A stretch of DNA of 64,000 nucleotides from Macrotrachela quadricornifera (GCA_022393335.1 JAJEKB010019874.1:62001-126000), one strand, 5' to 3'. Counted from the first letter of the stretch, positions 23,101 through 35,096 are shown. The notes: generated from the sequence alone by a model not told the origin. Numbers and translations are program-made.

Positions 23101-25301
23101 GAAAAACAAAATTCCATGAATAGCAATGTCTTTAATAAAAGAAATGTAAACAAAGTATTTTCCTTTCTCTTTCGTAAATGTTTTAATGGGAATCGAATGT
23201 GCTGCCTTGAATTTTAAACGTATAAATTAATGCATGTATGCTTAAACACTTAATACAAAGGCACCGTTCGTTATTTTAGTTTAAAAAAATGAAAAAAAAT
23301 GTTCGCAATACATTTATGTTTAGTAATCGTCATTGAGCATATATTTCAATTATGTGATTTGCTTTTATGCGCGCTTAGAGAATTCATCTGTAAGATACGT
23401 CCGATTGTTTCCTTATCGTTGTAAATACAATACGCATTTTGTCATCGTTCTTTTTTCTATATATACGTGTAATATGGTGCTTTCCAACATACTGTTTTTT
23501 TCTAATATTTGTTTCTCTATCGTAATCAAGTTATAAAAAGAAAAAAGAAAAAGAAGATAATTATAATACGTCTTGGCATTAAAAAGCAATGAGCTTTGTT
23601 CAATTGATCATCATCACTTTATATAAAATCCTTGACCATGATGTGCGATTTGTATACAATAATACGACCTTTGTTGGTGGGCACTTGCAAAACGCACTCG
23701 TGTTAAATGACTCACATAAGAGAAAATCAATATTACATATGTAGAAAGCAGCAAAAAAAACGAAATAAGAGAGAAAATCGAAGGACATAAGTAGACGTAC
23801 TAAAAAAACTTTTCTTCTTTATTATATATCTAATATAATCAGCTGTTTCTCATATAAAAATTAACAGCAATATCTTCAATACGTATATTATAATTCGATT
23901 AAAAAGAAATTATCTGATATTTATCTATAAAATAAACGTAAGATAGATAATCATTCTTAATTATTCACTGTTTTTTTTCGATATATTGTTTTTAAAAAGA
24001 ATCATTATAATTATTATTATTGAACTTACTTTCTTTTCTATCCTTTCTTTCTTTTCCTCTTCAATACCAACGTACATACGGTCGATTTCTCCTTCGAGTA
24101 AAACGACAACTACACTTTTATATAACGTGCATGAGAGGTTGAAGTTAACATATATATATAATGGTTTGCAAAAAGAGTTGGAACAATTTCGGAGCTCAAA
24201 CATTTTTAGTTTTCTAGATTCTGTTAAGATTTTGTTTTGCAACTATTATATATTTATATTAAGCAGACTATCCACCAAAACGTTTCTCATAGCTGATGGA
24301 TTGATGTTCTCTCGTTGAAGAATATCAGGCTGACAGAGTAAACTCAGGCATTCGAAAACTATGCCATACTTCTCAATTACATTATTAAAACACAGAAATG
24401 CAACCGATCAGGAAAGTTCGTCGATATATAAAGGTAATACTGTCTACAATTAATTATGTCTTTTAAAAATTAAGAATTCAATACTCTATAGAAAAATGAG
24501 TACTCACAAGCCGAAAAAATACGGTTGATCTCTAATACAGCTGCATATCATGTCAACTCATGAAACCATATAATGAGGCGATAGTTAGAGAATCGACTGA
24601 GAAATAACGTACGCAGTATAGATGAATCATTTTTAAAAGTATAATCTAGCGCTGTTCGAATTTTTTAAAATATGAATATTAGAAAATGTTGTAATTAGTT
24701 TTAGTCATTGTAAGAGAGGATAAACGTGTCTTTGTTACCAAATGAACGTAGAACGAATATAATCGCGAACCATAAATTCTAGGACTTTGAACGGCTGCCT
24801 ACTAAATAAAAACAAAATTTTTTGAAAATATCAGTTTTTATTTTAATCTTTTATTTTTTGATGTTATATTTTATTTTAAAATAACAAATCTAAAATATTT
24901 CTACGATTAAAATGTAATCTAAGTAGAATATACATATCAATAGTTTATCAAACCTATTAATTGTATTGATGAAAATCTTTCCATTGACAATGATAAATAA
25001 TAAATCATTCCATGGTTCATTGAAGGAAAATCCAGAATAATATTTTATTTTATCTTCGAAATAACTTAAATCTCGCTAAAAAAAAGTATAATAATGGTTA
25101 GTTTTTTAAGTCTTTTATTTAGTTTAATCGAGAATCATTTAATAAGTCTATTACTTTTATCAACAATCAGTCATAGTTTTTTGAAGGACATTTGCTGATT
25201 TAGCATAAAACTAGTATGAGACATATTTATGATAAACAATTTCATTCAGATGAAATATCTTTCGATAATCTCAATTGAAATAAAACTTCTTTATAAATGT
25301 C
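23101..25301. other. Gene-poor stretch
   Basis: AT-rich DNA with pyrimidine tracts. Small overlapping frames on both strands (for example 23961-24318) are low-complexity and unsupported. No RNA gene, repeat family or domain is seen. Confidence 0.4.
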
Positions 25302-25462
25302 GCAGGAATAATTAAAATTTATGAATATTTTAAAATGTCCTAGGAAAAATTAAAATTTCAATTTTTCCTATAGTATAATTTAAAATATTCCTGCAGGAAA
25401 AATTGAAATTTTAATTTTTCCTAGGACATTTTAAAATATTCATAAATTTTAATTATTCCTGC
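25302..25462. repeat. Perfect inverted repeat, 68-bp arms, 25-nt loop
   Basis: The left arm is 25302-25369 and the right arm 25395-25462. I compared the arms base by base and found no mismatch. They start GCAGGAATAATTAAAATTTA and end CAATTTTTCCT on the left arm. The 25-nt loop is AT-rich and contains its own ATTCCTGC, which makes a CTGCAG at the loop-arm junction. Immediate flanks keep weaker inverted similarity (ATGTCGCAGG against ATGTTGCAGG). It could be a miniature foldback transposon or a hairpin-RNA source. No coding is present. Confidence 0.95.
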
Positions 25463-27145
25463 AACATAAATATATTTTATTCTGATTCTTATATTTCTAT
25501 TTTTTCTATTTAATATTCTTTAAAATATCATTGAAATATATTTATTACAGATTGTTTTTTTAAATATTTTTAGTTTTGTAATAAAAAGTTAAATGTTTTT
25601 AATTAATTTTTAAATGAAAATAATTTGTTTAAAATAATAAATTAAAAAGTTGAAACTAATTTTGGATTTATCCAATTTTTTCAATTGAAAAAAAGAGAAT
25701 AATCTGGTTTTTAAATCGTTTCAAAATGTTGTAAAGTTCTTTTTCCTTGTTTAAATTGATATTTAACATAAAAATAATTTTCATTTGGAGAAATATTTCC
25801 AAATAATTGATCTCAAATTTTAAAAAAAGTATCCAGCATAATAAAGACAATTTTCACTTGATATAGCATGATGTAAATAATGTTAAAATGATGTTTCCTA
25901 AACTTTCACTTCTTTCACATAACACTTTTTCTTTAGTTTTTTTTTAAATAGATCAAATGGCAAGTTAAAATTACTTTGTGTATTTATAAAAAATAATTTA
26001 ATTGAATAGAAACTCTTAGACTCGATTAAAAACGTCTTTGTGAACAAGAAGATGACATCATCTATTGTTTTATTTTTTTAAGTTTATTTATCTTAAAGAA
26101 TTAATGAAATAGATAAAAGGGTTTGTCTTGATTTTGACTTAAGAAATCAATTAGAATTTCATAATATTTAACTTGTTTTATAGAATAGAAAAGAACAAAG
26201 ATAATTGATAAATATATCTCAAATCAAGTGAGTCTTGCTTTATTCAAATAGAATGAAAAAAAAGAATAATTTAAAGAAAGATTTGAGTTGAATTTGTTTC
26301 TATTAATTGATGAAGAGTTGTGTTCTTATCACCTTATATATAATAATTAATGAATTAATTTCAAAAGAACAAACAAAAAATTGATGATTAATTAAATATT
26401 TTTAAAAATAATTTTAAGAGATTTGATATTCAAAGTAATTTTTTATTAATCGTTCAACATTCTAAGCATGAATATCTTTGTTTAAAATTCAGCGATGTTA
26501 TCAATTTTATGCTGAATGATTATTTGTATTCTTTTACATAACAAAAGATTGATACTTCAATATTTATTTCTGTATTTCTTATTATAAAAAATAAATATGA
26601 TGATTATCAATTAATGACTTTATTTGAAAATATTATATAAAAAAAGAAATTTTTTTCTGGAAATAAATAAATTTAGTTAGCATTATCATTGAATATCATT
26701 TAACAAGAATTCATTTAATGAAGTTGAGGAATGATGAACAAGAGAAAAGAAAAGAGAATGATTTGCATATAGCACGGGTGACTGATGAGCGTTTATGACG
26801 CGATACGAGTTCAAATCCTGTGCGAAGAGAATATATTTTTCATATTGCCATGTAGTGTACCATTGATAATTATTACAATTTTTTTTACTTATGGTCAGAG
26901 ATACTCACTCGACATCTTAACGGATTGAAAATATATGTCTGATTTTAATGATAAAAAATAACAATTGACTAAAAGTTTATTTTAAATAAAATAAATTGAT
27001 TGCTTATTTTCAATCAGTTAAAGAAGACATATGGACTATTTCATATTTCGTGAATGTCATTCATTCTGATAACATTCACTCGCTATTTTATTCTTTAATT
27101 TTCGCCTGCCAACTAGAGCTCAGCATGATCACCGTCAATTACGGT
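25463..27145. other. Gene-poor stretch with a tRNA-like block
   Basis: Mostly AT-rich with no gene. Around 26773-26825 a B-box-like GAGTTCAAATCC lies about 40 nt after an A-box-like TAGCACGGGTGAC. GCACGGG and CCTGTGC could pair as a stem, but a normal T-stem cannot form, so this is at best a degenerate tRNA or tRNA-derived promoter. Confidence 0.3.
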
Positions 27146-27179
27146 AGTCACGGTCACGATCGAGATCGTAACCGTGACT
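27146..27179. repeat. Short palindrome AGTCACGGTCACGATC, 2-nt loop
   Basis: Sixteen-base arms with one mismatch are separated by GA. A further half-copy (CGTGACCGTGAC) follows at about 27193-27204. The block is much more GC-rich than its surroundings. It could be a protein-binding site or a cruciform-prone repeat. Confidence 0.7.
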
Positions 27180-27925
27180 TTTTAAAAGTTCGTGACCGTG
27201 ACATGATTATAACTGAAAGCTAGTCACGTCGGATTCTACTGCCTGCTGTGTTTATATACTCATGAATGATCATTTGAGAAAGAGAAAAAAAGACATTACT
27301 GTTTCTCACTGCGATAGTAATTAACATTTTCTAAAGTTATTTTTAATCACCTCATTTGAACAAAAATATTGTCTATATATAAGTTGCATACCAATCTTTG
27401 AGTTATCATTCTAGCAAAAAATCTCACTCGAATACGTTGATCAAAAGTGTATAACAAATATTAAGTTCGTATGTATCTTTAACAGTTTTATCAATAATTA
27501 TTTACTCAGAAATTGCAGATTTCTGTTATCATTCTCTTCTTTTTCATAAACTGCTCATCATTATTTTTAGTTTTCAACAAAAATATATACATGAATCACG
27601 TGCCAAATTTTGATGAATCATTGTCAGACTCTATGTTGCTCGACACTGAACAGGTACGAGGATTGAACTATTTTTACCTCTTGGATACCGCTGTCTTCAG
27701 ACTAAAGACAAGCAAAACGAAAAAAAGATAGACATGTGATATGATAGATATAGAGCCAATATAGAGGATCGTTCGTATGTAATAGACTATATCATATATA
27801 TACAGCTGATTGAGCATGATTGAACGCAAGAGTGAGTGATTTTTCTCTATGTTCGTATACAGAACGCGAGATATGTCGGCATCCAAAAAATTAAATAACA
27901 ATATAAAAATTTCTTTCGTATAAAT

Positions 27926-28044
27926 AGCGTTCTAGCGTTCTGTTGATGTTAAAGACACTAGGACGCTGTAATATATGAGAAAATGTTTTATTTATTAATA
28001 AGAAAAATCTCTCTATTATAAATAGCGTCCTGCTGTTATTGTTC
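27926..28044 (-). repeat. 42-nt hairpin repeat, copy A, and a half copy
   Basis: 27926-27967 is a 42-nt hairpin (AGCGTTCTAGCGTTCT, loop, ACACTAGGACGCT). The ~57-nt spacer that follows is the reverse complement of the spacer seen beside the copies at 34-35 kb. A truncated half (AGCGTCCTGCTGTTATTG) starts at 28025. This array unit therefore lies in the opposite orientation to the others. Confidence 0.8.
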
Positions 28045-28261
28045 ACACATCTCGACGATAATCACTTTGTACAAAAAAGTCATAAATTATTCTCTTTTAG
28101 ATGTTTATTGACTCTGCTCTAAATGAAAATTTGTGTTCTGGAATACAACTTTCTGACTCAATATTCAAAAGTTCTACAATAGGTCGATGCACATTAAAAC
28201 CAACGTCAAGTTTGTTGCACAATTAATTCAAGTATGAAATGAAAAGAAAATTTATTTTTAG

Positions 28262-29456
28262 ATGCTTTAGAATTTACATTCCATCCTGTCGTTACTTCAA
28301 CACAAATTGATTTAGCTAAAGATTCTACGTCACCAAAACAACAATTGAATGAAAATGTTAATGACGTTGAAGCAAATCGTATAATCAATCTTGCAAACCA
28401 AACAATGGAAAGTTCTGTAAACGTAGTTGCATCTAATCAATTTATCTCGACCAAAGAATCAACATCAAAAGATGAATCAAACAGAAAAAAAAGATTTAGA
28501 ACTAATCGAAGTGAAAGTGTAATAAAAGAAAATGATGATCGATTAAATCGAATCAATTTCTTTCTAAAAAATATCACAACAACGAAAACATATCTTGATG
28601 TATTCTTTTTTATTGCCAATTTATTTCCTTTTATTCAACAGAACGTCGACAATCGTTCAGCAAAGATTCGATATTTGTGTGTTGCAGGTAATTTTTCTTC
28701 CTATTTGAAATATTATCTTTTTAAAGCATAAATTATAGACACATCAACATCATCAAATAAAAATTCCATTTCCATCCATCTTTGTTTCGAAAAAAAAGTC
28801 AATTTTAAACATAAATTTTTAAATAACCTTTTTCCAGGTAAAAATTGGAAGCTAAGATATTTTATATGAATATTTATTTAATAGAGCTGAAACTATCAGA
28901 TTATATGTATATAACAAATGGTGATCAATTTAACATGGAAATAAAACAATTAGCAAATGAAAAATATATTGAATCATATTTATATACGATAAAGACGATA
29001 AAGAAAGAGAAATTTGCACTGACAGATAATTATCTTCAGAAACGAAGCGACGTTGCTCGTGTTGCATTAAAAGCAGACACTGTTCAACAAGGTTTGATTA
29101 TTTTATTTACATAGATTTTTCTATAATAGATGTCTATTTTATAGGTGCTGATATATTGAAAAATGATCTTCCGTGGGAGTATATAGTGCATGGCGATAAA
29201 ATGAGATGCAATGTCGAATATGAACTTCGTGAAGCAAGAAAGCAGAAATTAATTGATTATAAGCCAATATATGATCCAATAACGTTTAAGTAAATATCTT
29301 CTACAAATAATTTTTGCAATCTACGGTTGTTTCATAGAATTCCAGACGAACATAGAGAAAATATTCAGGAATGGATAGATAATGACTTTCGAAAACGTAT
29401 TAATGGTGAGATAACCAGATCAAGATGCTTATTTATGGTTGGACCAACACAACACG
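28262..29456 (+). pseudogene. Rep-helicase-like gene fragment
   Basis: Four exon-like blocks (28262-28687, 28838-29091, 29145-29289, 29338-29456) are bounded by good GT-AG sites. The last three join in frame; the first needs a frameshift near 28870. The last block reads HRENIQEWIDNDFRKRI then CLFMVGPTQHG, which resembles the start of the helicase P-loop (GPTxxGKT) of CRESS-type Rep proteins. It stops at a donor with no further exon found, so the Walker A lysine and the rest of the helicase are missing. No nickase-domain motif is evident in the earlier blocks. Captured single-stranded-DNA-virus Rep genes are known in invertebrate genomes; that origin is plausible here but not proven. Confidence 0.4.
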
Positions 29457-30051
29457 GTAGGAGCTTGAATTTTATTTTATTTATTCGATGATACATGTGT
29501 ATCTAATAATCTACTCCAACGATATTTATTTAATTATCTTAGTTCTATTACTATTCAAGCTTTTAATATTTTGATGATCCTATCGTGTAAAAAGAATACG
29601 ACTATATTTAGATTTTTATTTCTTTTTATTAGATAAAAATCAAATTAATTATATTCATTCAAAATTTATTGGAGCGAAATGTATATGTATAAATCGTTTG
29701 TCTCAGTTTTTAATAAAACTGAATGATATTTTCGTCTATATAAAAATTTGACAAGAAATTTAAATAAAATAAATTGCATTTGGAGCGCCGAATAAACAGC
29801 TACTTTCTCTTTAATCTTAAAATAAAATTAGAAGAATAATTAAAACTATGATTTACTTTTTTACAAATAGCTTAGACTATTTGAATTTCTTTGAGTAATA
29901 TGACATGCTACTATAATATATTATATATATATATCTAATGTATTGAAATAAACGTTTAATAACTATTGATCATTATTTATTCATTTAGAGTATCGAATTT
30001 CAAAAAGATAGAATTTTCTTTTCTTTGACCCAAATATCTTCAAATTTATCT
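29457..30051. other. No feature seen
   Basis: AT-rich sequence downstream of the Rep-like fragment. I looked for further helicase exons and found none. Confidence 0.35.
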
Positions 30052-30440
30052 TGTTCAACACATTTTTTTCCCAATGAAATAGAAAAAAATAGATGTCATC
30101 ACATTTTTCATGATAGATTTCATTCAATTGAATATATTGATAAACAATTTTATTCAATTTAATATTCTAGCAGTTAATAATATTGTTGTTCAGGCAATAT
30201 TGTAATGAGATCGAATTTTTTATTCTATCTATATCATATTTTATGATTTTCATCCCACATATAATTACTTTCATCATCCTTCACTTTATCACATTCATCT
30301 AACATGTATCAAGATGGTGTAGATTTTTTTCATCAATAAATAAAATTCTCTCCAATATATTATAGCGTCCTAACGTCCTGTTGATATTAAAGACGCCAGG
30401 ACGCTGCTTCTAAGAGAGAGATTTTCCTCATCAATGAATA
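30052..30440 (+). repeat. Long dispersed repeat ending in the 42-nt hairpin, copy B
   Basis: The segment from TTGTTCAACACATTTT through ATAGATGTCATCACATTT, ATTTTCATCCCACATATAAT and CAAGATGGTGTAGAT is clearly homologous to 34240-34560. It ends in the perfect-length hairpin 30364-30405 (AGCGTCCTAACGTCCTGTTG ... AGACGCCAGGACGCT), followed by the spacer start TTCTAAGAGAGAGA. The hairpin is therefore part of a larger mobile or satellite unit of at least 350 bp. Confidence 0.85.
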
Positions 30441-30479
30441 AAATTTTCATGGCCTAATTGATCTCAATTTTGATCATAA

Positions 30480-31236
30480 CGTTGCTCAATTGAATGAGAA
30501 ACATGTTGACTTCGTAAATAATATTCATTTTCAATTTCGAATGTATTTAAAAAATTATGAAAAGGTGAATATCGCCTATTTATATTGTTATAACCTGCAT
30601 TTATCTAATCTCCTTCTGCTAAAAATGATCTTCCATTAGGTGGTTGTTGTAAATATGGATTCCAATTCATTGGTTCAAATAAAAGGGGTTTAAGTACAAT
30701 AAGAGCACTTTTTCTATTCATTCCATGTAAAACAGTATTGACTGTACGAACACATCAACAAGTAAGTGATGAATAACAATAATCAACAGCAACACTAAGA
30801 CAAGCTAATTGTTGTCCTCAATTAAAAGCTACTCTTTCATCATTACGTACAATTGGTGGATCAAAATGACACATTAGAGTATTAGGACGATGTAATAATC
30901 GATATGGTAATAATGATTTTTGATAACTTTGTGGAGGAACTGATGGAACACCATCAAATACTTGATCATACCATGTTGCACCTAAGTGTAAATCTATACA
31001 TTCAGCATGGCAAAGAATAACTATAAACGAATATCATAGGGTTGATGATTTTGTTGTTGAGCATGAAGAAGTTTATGATATCTTTTATAGAATTTTTTAA
31101 AATTTTTATAGTGATAATTTTTCTTCTGATTGCCAGGGACGAAAGATTTGACTCCAGCCATCAAAATATGTAAATATAACATACGGTCTTCTTTAATAAA
31201 AGACGAAAAAGAAAATAATCGAGCAAGGAATAACAT
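30480..31236 (-). pseudogene. Unrecognised degraded protein gene
   Basis: On the minus strand a coding-like block reads CHAECIDLHLGATWYDQVFD, PQSYQKSLLPYRLLHRPNT and MNWNPYLQQPPNGRSFLAEG. It has in-frame TGA/TAG stops near 30819, 30751 and 30612 and a frame change near 31015, where it meets an upstream frame ending QQNHQPYDIRL. Regular codon use and the absence of repeats suggest a once-functional enzyme or structural protein. I do not recognise the family. Confidence 0.5.
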
Positions 31237-31740
31237 TTAAAGTGAGTAATCAGACGTGCCAAGCAAAAGAGATATAACGTTTGTATAATATACATACACA
31301 TAATAATAATACAAAAAAAGCTAATAATCAAATAAAAATGCTAAAAGAAATCAAAGTTTATTAAGCTTTTACAATTAATATATATTTCAAGAAAAGTTAA
31401 ATAAGTTTTATTATATTACTTCCTTTTTTTCATGCCTATTACTTTTACATATGATTGTACGAGAAAACCAAGTCTTCAATAAATTATACATACTAATTGA
31501 TCGAGTTAGATAAGAAAGAATGAAGAGACAAATATTGTTGCTGTCATATCTTGACAAAAAATATCAAATGTTCTCGTGAAATATGAATAAAAAATCATTT
31601 TTTATTCACATAACTGAATAATACAAAGCGCCTTGTTAGTTTTTAAGTTTTTTTTAATCATAGAATAAATGTTAAATTATGTTGATGTTTGTCTTTCAAT
31701 ATAATCTACATTATTAACACGTTTTACAACGATAAATTCA
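31237..31740. other. No feature seen
   Basis: AT-rich DNA between two gene relics; nothing recognised. Confidence 0.35.
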
Positions 31741-32076
31741 TCGGAGTTATTGCAAAAAATAAATCAAGATAATGGAGCTTTTTATTATCAAAAAAATTCT
31801 TGAAACTGTATACCGGATAATTTAAAAGCTAATAATCATTGTCGTTATAATCGTTTTCAAGATTGACTTTTATATCAAACAAAATGTCAATCATTATCCC
31901 CAATAAATTCTAATAATAATAATAGCCAAAGAATTTTCCCATCAAATCAAACTGAAACAGTCCGAATAACTCATCGAAAAAAAATTCTTTCAAAATCTAA
32001 TTATCACTTAAACGAAAATGGATTAGTAAGAGAATTAATAAATCAATTCGTTTTTGCTTCATTATTATTTAGATAA
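31741..32076 (+). pseudogene. Nuclear hormone receptor fragment (second zinc finger and hinge)
   Basis: The frame contains NCIPDNLKANNHCRYNRFQD, which aligns with the second zinc finger of nuclear receptors (C-x-I ... R-x-x-C-R-Y-C-R-F-Q-K-C). One zinc-binding Cys has become Asn (HCRYN) and the following KC is replaced by D-stop. Another stop lies just before NCI. A hinge-like segment and the start of what could be a ligand-binding domain (NENGLVRELINQFVFAS) follow to a stop at 32076. The first zinc finger is missing. It abuts, tail to tail, the guanylate cyclase relic. In life such proteins bind DNA as ligand-regulated transcription factors; this copy cannot. Confidence 0.65.
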
Positions 32077-34177
32077 AGAAGATTTTATGAAGTTTTTTTT
32101 TTTTACTTTAAGTTCTGTTTTGCTTTTAATTTGAATATCAAAATAAGGAGAGCCTTTAAAAAGAGTTTGAGATGTATCATTCACATGACCTCCTTCAGGC
32201 TAAATTAACAGTATTTTTAAAAAGTAAAATTCGAAATTCTACTTACTTCTCCTGTTGTTGTTATTCGGCTTGCCTGAAATATTCAAAGTATTAATCGAAT
32301 AGAAAATTTCGATTTCTTTTACCGTATCGACTGTATCACCAAACAGACAGTATTGAAAATTTTTTGCATCAACAATTCCACCAACAGCTGGACTAGAATG
32401 AAAATCTTTTGGAAAATAACTTTTTTATAAATAACAAAAATAACTTTTCATTTACCAAACTTAACTCAAAAATGATTGTTTTGTTACAGGATTTATAACT
32501 CGCTTAACATTTTTAACTAAAGCAAGTGATAAAACAGCTATAACTACAGCTTGATTAAGACCTAATGGTTTTTTCATATAAGCACCAAGTTCTTCCGAAA
32601 ATGCCGTACTGTGCACTATTGACCCACTCGAAAATATTAAAATTTAAATAAATAACTAAATCGATTATACAGCTGTTGATTCCCTTCGTTGTGGTTGATT
32701 AGAACGATCTTGTATTCTAGATACAACCATATATGATGAATCAGCTTTTATTTCAACTTTAAATACATCATAATGTTCAGCACATTGATCAAATGTGCGA
32801 ACTGTTGTATTTATTGATTCAACAATTTGTTGTGATTATAATTTTTGTATAACATCTTTAAAATCAATTGAATATGCAAAAAGAACAGTAATTAATTTAT
32901 GAGACTATAGAAATACAAAATTTCATAATTTGTTTTTTTTATTTCCATGTCTTACTTCACAAAGTGAATTTGCCAAAACACCTTCTTGTAACTATTGTGT
33001 AATATGTTTTGGCATCATATTATACAAAAGACGTTTTCCTTTACGACGTCATTCTTGTGATTCATGTTTTGAATTTTGTGATATTGTTACTCATACTTGT
33101 TGTTTATCAATAGCTGCTTATAATGTTCTTGCATGTTGCATACCAACAATAAGAATTTCGCTACTACCATAAAAAAACCTCAAATCATGTAAAAATAATC
33201 CAACTAAAAGCATTTTTTCTGTTGTTGTTAAACTAAAATTATCTTTAAAAATCATTTTTTTAAATAAATATTATCAATTCAACTTTACACTGAATGACAA
33301 AGAAAAATAATGAAATTCCATGCTGTAATTAATTTCATTTATCCTTTAAGACGAAGTTGAGCAGATCCTGATGATGCAAATTTTTTAGCAACTACAGATG
33401 TATTAGGACGAAATGTTAATCGACTTTCAATTACAAATAGTATATGTCTACCATCAGATAATACCTAAAGTATATTTTCTAAATATATTTTTTTTTTGTT
33501 ATACAGAGAAAAACAAAATAAATTCGATCCCATTTAAGTAATATATCGGCTCGAACAAGACGAAACACATCTTTGAGATGACGACCAACTAATGTTGCAT
33601 CATCTGGAAAACATTTCGCACTGAATGTCCCACATGGTAAATACGCATTTGTGGATCAATTAAAATCGCAAATTGAAATACGTATAAATAAATGAAATTT
33701 GTTTTTAATAAATCGGAAAATGATCTTGATCATATTTTAATTAACATGCAAATCTTCTGACACATCATTTCCGTTTTTTAAATAACATCCTATGAAGAAA
33801 TGGAATTTAATATTTCTTTAAGAAATTTTGCACTGGTCACATCGGTTAATTTTAGACCTTCCATTAGAGGTTTTTCAATTGACTTTGTCATGAAATTATT
33901 AAAATCGCCACGGGAAACAATTTATATATCTAAACATAAAATAAATTCTACTATTTTCCATATTCATATAAATAAAAATTCTTGCATTTATTTGATGATA
34001 TATTATCTTGAATACGAATATGAATTTCTTCTTTAAAAAATCTGGCTGCACATTCTTTTCATTGTTTCATAATATACCGTTGAAAACCTCGACGTTTGAT
34101 TTATAGTCCCTGGAGAAAGTGTATGTTACAGCTGCATTTTCATCTTCTTCTGTTACATGAAATAATGGTATTTTCAT
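32065..34177 (-). pseudogene. Soluble guanylate cyclase relic (HNOB end, HNOBA, catalytic domain)
   Basis: Read leftward: an HNOB C-terminal piece (YTFSRDYKSNVEVFNGI, then in another frame AARFFKEEIHIRIQD); HNOBA pieces (ILIDPQMRIYHVG, LVGRHLKDVFRLVRADILL, SSGSAQLRLKG, LLVGLFLHDL); a linker (LLYNMMPKHITQ); and catalytic pieces (HYDVFKVEIKADSSYMVVS, YCLFGDTVDT spliced to ASRITTTGE). Typical GT-AG introns are still visible. Frameshifts and several stops break the frame. The first metal-binding Asp of the family's LFSDIV motif is gone (LFAYSI here). Intact enzymes make cGMP in response to NO or oxygen. Order and motifs together make the family call firm. Confidence 0.8.
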
Positions 34178-34239
34178 TTTTCAAAAACTAAATCTATTTC
34201 AATCATGAAGTTTATTAACTTTGTCTCGGATGTTTTCAA

Positions 34240-34740
34240 ACTGATATTGTTCAACACATTTTTCCCAATCAAATAGAAAATAGAAAAAAATAGATGTCAT
34301 CACATTTCTCGTAATATATTTCATTCACTTGCATATATTGATGAACAATTTAATTCAGTTAAAAATTTTGACAGTAAATTATATTATTCACATGATATTG
34401 CGATAGAATCGCGTTTTTCATTATTTTTCTATGATATTTGATGATTTTCATCCCACATATAATTATTTTCATTATCCTTTATTTTATCACATTCATCTAA
34501 CATATATCAAGATGGTGTAGATTCTTTTCATCAATAAATAAAATTATCTCCAATATATTACAGCGTCCTAGTGTCTTAAACATTAACAGGACGCCAGGAC
34601 GCTACTTCTAAGAGAGAAAGATTTTTCTCATCAATGAATAAAATTCTCTCTAATATATAACAGCGTCCTAGCGTCCTATTGATGGTAAAGACGCGAGGAT
34701 GCTATTTTTAAGACACAGATTTTTTCGTCCATAAATAAAA
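34240..34740 (+). repeat. Long dispersed repeat with two tandem 42-nt hairpins, copies C and D
   Basis: Homologous to 30052-30440 from TTGTTCAACACATTTT onward. It ends in hairpin C (34562-34603) and hairpin D (34662-34703), a period of exactly 100 nt, separated by an AT-rich spacer containing TTCTAAGAGAGA and AATAAAATTCTCTC. In C the loop is TTAAACATTAACAGGA; in D it is CCTATTGATGGTAAAG. Relative to the stems and spacers, the two loops are in opposite orientation. Confidence 0.9.
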
Positions 34741-34796
34741 TTCTCTTCATAATAATTTAACAAAAATTAATAATATAAATAGAATAATAAATAAAT

Positions 34797-35096
34797 GATA
34801 TTTCTTGTGAAAGTATTTTTATTATTAAATATGAATATTTTCAATATTTTCGACGTTTCGATTCAGTTAAAGAGTCATTTTCGAGAGTAACACATCACCT
34901 TGAACATAAACATGAATAATTCTGAATGCCAAATCATCACCTAATATTTTATTTTATAATAAATCAATGAGTTTTTTTCATGTTTATGTTCAAGGTGGCG
35001 TGTTACTCTCGAAAATGACTCTTTCACTGAGTCGAAACGTTAAAAATATTGAAAATATTCATATTTAATAATAAAAATTCTTTCACAAGGAATATA
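34797..35096. mobile_element. Foldback element, ~118-bp arms
   Basis: The left arm (TTTCTTGTGAAAG, ATTATTAAATATGAATATTT, GAGTCATTTTCGAGAGTAAC, ACCTTGAACATAAACATGA) is inverted at 34978-35096 with few mismatches. The spacer between arms is about 65 nt. The GAGTCGAAACGTT/AACGTTTCGACTC block is a common end motif of repetitive elements. No coding is present. It lies between hairpins D and E and probably inserted into that array. Confidence 0.85.

Noticed and set aside
23961..24318. Opposed frames of 93 and 110 codons
   Set aside because: Low-complexity poly-Ile/Lys/Ser translations on both strands of AT-rich DNA.
26773..26825. Possible tRNA gene
   Set aside because: B-box and A-box-like blocks are present and a 7-bp end stem is possible, but no T-stem or anticodon arm forms. 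Treated as a degenerate tRNA-like block only.
32930..33172. An 80-codon Cys-rich plus-strand frame that looks like a small secreted protein
   Set aside because: It is the antisense of guanylate cyclase relic exons, which explain the sequence better on the minus strand.
34980..35045. Hammerhead-ribozyme-like core in the foldback element (CTGAG ... CGAAAC)
   Set aside because: The stem II and the rest of the catalytic core are absent; the match is a short common repeat motif.
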